A stretch of DNA of 64,000 nucleotides from Tenodera sinensis. Its lineage: Eukaryota; Arthropoda; Insecta; Mantodea; Mantidae. The first letter of the stretch is position 1. Every line of letters starts with the position of its first letter. The position numbers and the translations under genes are program-made. This document shows, piece by piece, positions 57,304 through 64,000 of this stretch. The stretch spans positions 169,817,259 to 169,881,258 of the forward strand of contig CM060962.1 in assembly GCA_030765045.1 (NCBI GenBank), in the 5' to 3' direction. The notes below the pieces were generated by a model. It was given only the letters and a program-made list of their open reading frames with translations, ran no database searches and was not told where the DNA came from.

Positions 57304-59164
57304 GGTTTATTTGTTTGTGTGCTTGTTTTAGTCACTACTGTATATTGTATGCTACAAAAACTATACCGTAATGTCATTCATTAACGCTTTTAATGTCTGC
57401 GTATGTATATATTGGCATTCTCGCCCCTTCGCCCCCCGCAGCGCGTCCATTTACACTCTGTGCTCGATAGGTTTCAACTCATTTCATTTTTGGCTTTACA
57501 GCTTTTGTCCCACAACTGCACAGTGTGAGTGTAACATGTTGCCAACCCAGAGAGTCTTGAGTCAACATCTCGATTGGAATCAGTTGTGCGCATAAGGATT
57601 TTCTTTGTTTTCCTGACGCAGACTTATGGTAACTCTCACTGCAACCCCGTATCGAGCATCGATGCATTCCTGTCCTTCACCGCCTGCGGAGCCCTGAGTT
57701 TTACAGAATGCAGTTAAAAACTTATAAAAGAGAAAGGATAAACTGTTGCTGGTTTATGCACTATGTGCTTGACTGTACTTGGTGATAATTCTGTGTATCA
57801 GCTCTGCAGTGTTTTTCAACCTGACAACTGACATTAGATAAGTTTTTAATTCGCGACTGTTTAAATGTTAAGTGACTTGGTAATTAACGCAAATGTCTGC
57901 TCAGATGTCGCACTACAAAATGTGTCATGTCTGAAAGCCAACGTTACGCGCAGTTCGCTTTTCTAGCGGAACGTAAATTACATTTGCATTGGGAGTAAAT
58001 ATTGTCCTACACATTAAAGGTGGTTGCTTGTTTGAATCATCTCGCTCTTTTTCTGACGCTTGTGGATGATAGACAGTTATGCATTAAGTTTGTCACAAAC
58101 ACAATTGTCATATTTCTGCAACGCTGTTGGTTTAGGTCCGAGATTATCTCAAATGCAACGTGTATAACCACATCGTTTCATTTTGTGTCTGTTTTAACTT
58201 ATCTTCTACTCATTCACAATAAGAAGTACTGCATACAATAAAAAGAGAGCCTGAATGTTGAACATGTATTTTAGAAAAATGACAAATGAGCGCGCGCCTA
58301 TGGTTGCATGCGTGTACAGGAGCGAGGCAGGGAAACACAATAGCATAACACAAAAGACAAACGAACACTTAATTTCCTGCTTGTGTCTGCTATAATTTAA
58401 GAACCTTAGGGTTGGATAGTTAGGACCTGTTTTCCAACACAACGTGGATTTTATATAGAATCCGTAATTTTCTGAACATACTTTTATCATTTTCGATTAA
58501 ATAACCTAAATTTGATATTTATATGTGAGAAAAATATGTATATTGGTACATTCTAAACGTTTTTTCCATACACTGGTTTTAGTACTATCTGAAACCGTCA
58601 AACATAATCAGAAAACCAATAAAGGATTAACGTATAGCACATTACGATATAAGATTTATTAAAATGTTCGTTAGAAATTATTTCCAAAGTATTCCCAGTT
58701 TAACTTTTAATGTTACTTGAAATTTTAAACAGTGCTTTTTGGAAAGTCAAGAATTGGCTTTTGCCTTTCATGAGCTCCAGTGACCAAATAGTGACTTTCT
58801 CTTAAAGATTTGACTGCATCCTATGAATAATAAAATGTATATCTTAGGATTTCCTAACTGAAGCATTTTGTTCTTAAATATTTATCAGGAAATAAAGTTA
58901 CATGAAAGGATTTATAATAAACATTTAAATGAATATTCTACAGATTCTGTATAAAAACCTAATGATAATGCTCGTATATTAGACTTCAACCATAGCACGG
59001 GAGGTGTGTGCTAATGTAGATTCTAATCGGACAATTTTAATAGCGAAAATGTGGGGGTTGAATTGAAACGAAAGTAAAGGCAGTTTTGATGAAGAGCCTC
59101 CATGGAAGTTTCAAGTCTTAGTTGAACCACTGCACGTACGGAGTTGAAATGCTACGCAAATAAC
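57304..59164. other. No gene seen
   Basis: 1.9 kb unassigned. Overlapping small frames at 57371-57595 and 58002-58490 carry no known domain. Confidence 0.45.
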
Positions 59165-59302
59165 TATCAACCCCGCGGCGCAACAGCACTTTTCGGCCCG
59201 CCTGTACCCACCAGAAGCGCTATGATTGGTGTGCAGTACTGGAGAGTGGCAGGTCAGCACCCCGATCCCTCTTGGCCGGTTTATGTGGTCTTTACAACCT
59301 GA
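59165..59302 (+). mobile_element. R3 repeat copy
   Basis: Blocks CCCGCGGCGCAACAGC, 'GATTGGTGTGCAGTACTGG', 'AGAGTGGCAGGTCAGCACC' and 'TTGGCCGGTTTATG' match R3 at 39375-39540. More diverged. Confidence 0.55.
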
Positions 59303-59939
59303 AGTTTTATCCACAAAGCTAGAAAACAATGTTTCCACGCCAGAACAGAAATAAAAATGCTGTTTAATGTGTTTATGGATCCTATTCAAAATATTTGATG
59401 AACGCGTAATAAAGAGTTTGTGTTCATACTTATCACGCGGATACTACAATTTTAATACACCTTATGAACCTTAAATTGGTGAAGCTTAGTTTTAATAATC
59501 TGCAATTCGACCGAAGAACACGATTACGCTTTGTATGTTAAATTTATTGCAATGAATTGGGGCTTCATAAAATATCTGTAATGTATCAGTACCACCAGAT
59601 AATGGGTATCACTTAAAATACTTTAATGCATTAAAACCGCACTAAAATAAACATTATGAGTAGCTAACACCTTGCTGAATATCAGTATTGTCAGACGCTC
59701 AATTGATAGTAAATAAGTCTTTGAAAATGCAAACTGTTCTGTGATAGGAGGGGAGATTGAAAAGGAATGCTTATATGATAACAACCCCTCTATTTGTTAA
59801 CAGATTTTAAAAATGTTTGTTGTATCCAAAATCTGCAGGTCTCCTCCATGTATTGTACTAGATTTATTTGCTCCCAAATATCGTTTACCTACTTAGAATT
59901 GAAATTAGCGACCTAGATGGAGAGGCATCATTGAGTCCC
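59303..59939. other. No gene seen
   Basis: AT-rich unassigned; may include the 5' end of the mariner remnant next door. Confidence 0.4.
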
Positions 59940-60885
59940 TAACAGCTGAGGCTTTCAACTCCGTACAAATTCATCGTCAAATGAAAGACGTTTATGCTAA
60001 CGCTACCGTTGACGGTAGTAACGTAAGGCGGTAGGCCAGGAAGTTGAAAGAAGCAAATTCTACAACCTCTAGTGTACTAGACGACCCCTCGACGCATAGA
60101 TGCCTAGCATCGAAATCGTGTCGACGAGATTATCAACAATTGCCGTCTCATCAAACACAGAACACGCTACCGAACTGAATATTTGGCAAGAAACACTGCG
60201 GAGTATTGTAACCGATGCTTGGGTTTATAAGAGGAAGCAAGTTTGTGAACATCTATTGACCAGATATGAGCTTTTGGGTGAGGCTGTTCTCTAGTGTCTA
60301 GCGCATTCTCATGAAGGATGAATTATGGGCGCATTATTTTGACCTGGAGAGAAAAGGCCAATCGATGGGGTACCCGCAGTACACATCACTTCAAGAAGCT
60401 CTATGCGGTCCTATCTTTTCGGAAATGCATGATGACGTTTTGGGAGATTTACAAAATGTTGTGCTGTTTGTTTTGGAACAGGGAAGCACGATAAACTTGC
60501 AACGCTATGTGACTACACCGAAGAAGCTCCGAATATACCTATACATACGAGAAGATGGTCTGCGTCGGGAAGGATTCTGGCACTATTCTACAGAACAAAT
60601 TGTCCACCCGTACACGAGAGACCAAAGAGTTGTTGCATCGCCTGCACTTCACGGAAGTTCTACCACAACTGCTTTACATCCCTGATCTTACATCTTGCAA
60701 CTTTCATCTCTTGCAGACGATGAAAGGGACAAAACACTTGTTCTGATGACGAGGAGAAAGCTGCCTTTAGGGCCTAGTGTTGGCAACAACCACCGAAATT
60801 CTTCTCTACCGGGTTTGACGGTTTAGTCATGCGCTGGAGCAAGTGTGTGGGACAGGATGAAGACTATGCCAAAAGGGAATAGTCT
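59940..60885 (+). pseudogene. mariner transposase, nearly full length, decayed
   Basis: Mariner of the kind related to SETMAR. The N-terminal helix-turn-helix reads 'IHRQMKDVYANATVDGSNV' and 'RRWARKLKEA' (about 59965-60050). Then 'YKRKQVCEHLLTRYELLG' (60221-60280); 'KDELWAHYFDLERKGQSMGY' (first catalytic Asp kept in place of G-D-E-S-W-V-x-x-Y-D); 'LEQGSTINLQRYV' (the E-K-G-x-T-V-N-S-x-x-Y block); 'RTNCPPVH' (second motif H-D-N-A-R-P-H, Asp lost); 'LPDLTSCNFHLLQTMK'-type third motif with Asp kept; and 'GLVMRWSKCVGQ' (C-terminus, stop at 60883). At least three frame changes. Confidence 0.85.
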
Positions 60886-61260
60886 GTTATATAGAGGGAA
60901 TATGCAAGTTTCAGATGCAATGATAATTTTGAAAATTGCTTAGCAAATAGTACAGCGGTGGTCATGGAGGCATTGCAGCTGGATCTCCTCTGGCATATTT
61001 AATGAAATCACCGATCGCTTATACTGTTATTTTTAAATGTCGATAAAGCAAAGGAAACTTTGTTAATAAATGCTAAGTAAATCAAGATAGGTTTTATTTA
61101 ATTAAACCCATAACAATTTGAGAATAATCTATATGAAGAGTCTGCTAAAAATGCAACGCATGTTCCCCAAGATGGACACTAAACCAGAAGCAAGGTATCA
61201 AATGTTGCGAACCCAGCTGAAATGTTGCGGCTATATGCGATCCTTTTCTTGGCGCGCGCG
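60886..61260. other. No gene seen
   Basis: Unassigned; may hold the mariner 3' end. Confidence 0.4.
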
Positions 61261-61283
61261 CGTGTGTGTGTGTGTGTGTGTGT

Positions 61284-61327
<44 letters not shown>
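61261..61327. repeat. (GT)n microsatellite
   Basis: GT dinucleotides with one GAG interruption, preceded by GCGCGCGC at 61252-61260. Confidence 0.96.
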
Positions 61328-61330
<3 letters not shown>

Positions 61331-62574
61331 CTTACGGGTGTTTATGAGTTTTGTGGGTGTTTTTGGTGAGCCCCATATCCATTGCAATAAACTTAACACA
61401 AAAAGCGTAATCAAGTTCACATCCATTTGAGGGAGATACATATAAGCCCTCTGCATATGTTATTTGCTATTAGGTTTAGGGCAAGAGTGGCGAAAGAGAC
61501 TTGGAACGTGCACAACCTACCCAGTAGCACTAACAATTCAGATGGAAAATACGTTGACTGTTGCCAAGGTTCAAACGAAATGGAGAAACGCTGACTAATC
61601 TCGGATCACCTTTCCACTGTTGTAGGTTTAAGGGATAAAATGGATAAAATATAAAAAGGTAAATTTAATAATCTCTATTTCCATTTGTAAAATTTCATTA
61701 GAGTAAAAGGTTTTTTCTTATTTAAAGGATTGTTAAACCTAGATTTCATCCCATATTTAGAAGCAAATATCGATGTAATAGGGTAACCAAGCAAGTATTC
61801 AAGAGAAGATTTACATGTCTTCATGTCTTACTTATGAAAAATGACGTTTTAAATCTATGATAAGGGTCGCACATTGTGTATGGAAAATGAAAGCGCACCA
61901 AGTTACCGTTGAGAGTGAGCATTAGGAGAATGCCCACCTGCATTTCCAGCCTGGCATTATTTAACTCCAGCTAATTACGCTAATTGTAAATAATATGTAA
62001 AATCCAAAAATCTGAATCATACTAAATTTATTACGTGAAGGAGTTTTGGCACAGAGTAACGTTTCAGAACTGCCAGGTATGAAATATGTTGCTACTGACC
62101 GAAGTTATATTTGAATACGGAAATTAATTGATATGCTACACAAATATTTAACTTCCTTAATTAGCAATCAATATTTAGCAGCGCTGTAGCCTCCCCAGTG
62201 ACTGCTACCAATTAATCACATTAAATTAAAGTAAACATCGTCTAATGGCCGAGATACATTCATTGCTTTCAATATTCATACATTTTTCTAGGAACTAAGG
62301 CAATTCCTCAACATCCGTTTACAGTACTACAAGCCAGCTGCAGAGGGAATTACATGTAAAGTCCATTCTGACGTAATTGAGCTACAAATATTAGTGTTTA
62401 CTTCTTCTACCGCTTTCTGAGAGACGAGACAACAAACACTGCATAGCATCCAAAAATTATTTATTGAGGTGCCATTGATAACTCGTATTTTGAGGACAAA
62501 TTAATAGAATCTTCTTTTTCTTTACCTGTTTACCCTCCCCTTATGTAGGACCTACAGCTTCTAGTATTAAATAG
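61328..62574. other. No gene seen
   Basis: AT-rich, unassigned. Confidence 0.45.
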
Positions 62575-62884
62575 CCAGTGCCTAGGGTCAGACGCCAGTC
62601 GAGGAGCAGAGAAAGTTATGGACCGGACAGAATGCAGACCTGGAAGCAGGTGGTCAGGCAAGAGCCAGATATGGTAGTGAGGAAGAGCATGATATGAAAT
62701 ACAGGCCAAATGGATGGAAAAGTGATGATGTAGCAATTGGTGGAATGAGTGGAGGGGGAACCCGGAGAAAACCCACCCAGACGCCGCTTCGTCCATCACG
62801 ATTATCACATGCGGTTCCCTGGGATCGAATTCGGGCCACCTAGGTGGTAGGCGAACGGTCTAACCGCTCGGCCACGACGCTGCC
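62575..62884 (-). mobile_element. SINE S3, long variant
   Basis: Same long form as 24187-24543, with the extra segment AGCCAGTGCCTAGGGTCAGA at its left. The head on the minus strand has A box GGCCGAGCGGTTAG and B box altered to GAATTCGATCCC-like sequence. Flanks TAGTATTAAATA (62562-62573) and TAGTGAAATATA (62886-62897) match loosely and may be an aged duplication. Confidence 0.85.
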
Positions 62885-62931
62885 TTAGTGAAATATAAAA
62901 CAATAAATAACACGACTGGTCGAGCGCGCCT

Positions 62932-62937
62932 TTGTGT

Positions 62938-62968
<31 letters not shown>

Positions 62969-63115
62969 CGGGGGGAGGGAGGGGTGGCTGAGTGTGAGTG
63001 TGGGTAGGGGTGTATGTGGATGGGGTGGGTGGTGTGTGGTTTGTGATGTGTGGTTTGTGGTGTGTGGTTTGTTGTCTGTGTACGTGTGCGTGCGTGCGTG
63101 ATGTTCATTAGGCAC
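62932..63115. repeat. (GT)n, G-run and GTGTGG-rich tract
   Basis: (GT)n passes into an 18-base G run, then GGGGGGAGGGAGGGG, then GTGTGGTTTGT repeats. It is strongly G-rich on the plus strand. Pro/His/Thr-rich minus-strand frames are artefacts. Confidence 0.95.
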
Positions 63116-63374
63116 TTATGTGAATGCCATAATTGCCGTGATTCATTAGTCTTATTAATGTTGGCTCTAGGTGCTGTTTTTCTTACCATTCGAGCTACCT
63201 TGGCAATAAGTGTAGGGGCATTAAATCTTCTCATTTGATTCAAACATAGCTGCTTACTACGGTAAGTGTGGAATGGCAATTACCAAAATCACAATTAATC
63301 TAATATAGGTTTACTATAAAGGCCCAAATATTTAAAGAGAACCAGATACATCACATGTCACCTTAAAGGTGTAA
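63116..63374. other. No gene seen
   Basis: Unassigned; runs into the R1 copy. Confidence 0.4.
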
Positions 63375-64000
63375 CATTACTTCCTCTACAAAATATTCTT
63401 AGAGAAGCTCATCATTCTACTTATTTTAAATCCACATAAAGTTTCACTTCACATTGAATATTTCACTGTAGGATAAGGTAAGTAAACAAATAGTCACATT
63501 TAAAGATCATATTGTTCTGTGATGACTGTGACATTCATGCTCTCTTCATGAGCATGAAAAATGATATTGCTTTGCATTTACATAACTTTCGCTAACCCTT
63601 CTTCTACAAAATATTCCTAAAATTTCGAAGACTATGAATATCTCAGAAATGTGTAACTGCACAGAAAATGTGTTGACACAAATCGTGTGGTTGAAGGAGA
63701 TCTCAGTCTTTGTGTAGTAAGATATTCTTTATCTCTTACAGTTTACTAGTGATTCCAAACTAAATAATGAAAGGCTTTACTTAACTTGACACACTTTAAC
63801 CTTAAAATATGTATTTAGTTTTAATTAAGCGCAATGAAATAAAAATGAGTTCAGAAGTTATTCCCAAAAAATTCGAAATGTACATTCCATTTCTAATAAA
63901 AATATCTTAAATGTAGTGTATTTTAATTAAAATCGTTTGGGCAGTTTGTGAAAAAATTAACATTTTCAACTATTTCTCTAACATAGGCTAGTTTGAAGTT
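63375..64000 (-). mobile_element. R1 repeat, diverged, cut by window edge
   Basis: Begins TTCCTCTACAAAATATTCTTA, an eroded R1 end. The best match is at 63880-63975, where 'AATATCTTAAATGTAGTG', 'TTTTAATTAAAATCGTTTGG' and 'AAAATTAACATTTTCAA' parallel 9340-9410. A second CTTCTACAAAATATTCCTAA at 63600 suggests some internal duplication. The rest lies beyond the window. Confidence 0.45.

Noticed and set aside
62860..63279. 139-codon minus ORF rich in Thr, His and Pro
   Set aside because: Most of it is the (GT)n/G-rich tract read in reverse.

Overview
The window looks like intergenic or intronic DNA from a large, AT-rich, repeat-laden arthropod genome. I found no intact protein-coding gene and no convincing host exon. 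Several tRNA-headed SINE families, non-LTR retrotransposon fragments, five to six decayed mariner-type transposases, piggyBac remnants and very long (TTA)n and (CACT)n tracts point to an insect. A cockroach or termite (Blattodea, for example Periplaneta) is my best guess from the repeat style, but that is inference.

Layout. 1-6.6 kb: an old MITE-like repeat (called R1) with a young SINE in it, an LTR-like repeat (copy A), and a LINE whose RT and C-terminal parts are split by a (TTA)n-bearing insertion and a SINE. 6.6-13 kb: R1 again, a piggyBac-type end, a SINE, and a diverged tandem array of ~230-bp units. 13-18 kb: two LINE 3' ends (one split by R1), a 315-bp MITE, and a mariner remnant. 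18-21.2 kb: a SINE with target duplications, a 49-codon ORF behind duplicated CCAAT boxes, a hairpin, a minus-strand promoter with a near-perfect heat shock element plus TATA box, and a piggyBac remnant. 22.5-29.2 kb: SINEs, R1, and a ~285-bp repeat (R3) sitting between direct duplicates. 29.4-32.1 kb: a 2.4-kb minisatellite interrupted by a SINE. 33.8-41.5 kb: a piggyBac remnant, a 120-bp tandem duplication, a 266-bp foldback element, and mariner pieces. 42.7-52.1 kb: LTR copies B and C, and a Jockey-type ORF1 split by a 1.2-kb mariner with terminal inverted repeats. 52.3-64 kb: a CCG-type repeat, SINEs, two more mariners, and three R1 copies, the last cut by the window edge.

The main story is layered insertion. 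Several nestings can be read directly from target-site duplications or from coding sequence that resumes after the insert: SINE S3 in a LINE, mariner in Jockey ORF1, SINE S1 in R1, and R1 in a LINE 3' tail. The most unusual signals are heat-shock-element-like and CRE-like motifs in the promoter region of the LTR repeats and in the 19.6-kb promoter, and a mariner whose three catalytic aspartates have all become asparagine.

Names S1-S4, R1 and R3 and the LTR letters are local labels, not database names. Boundaries of old repeats are approximate (about +/-20 bp).
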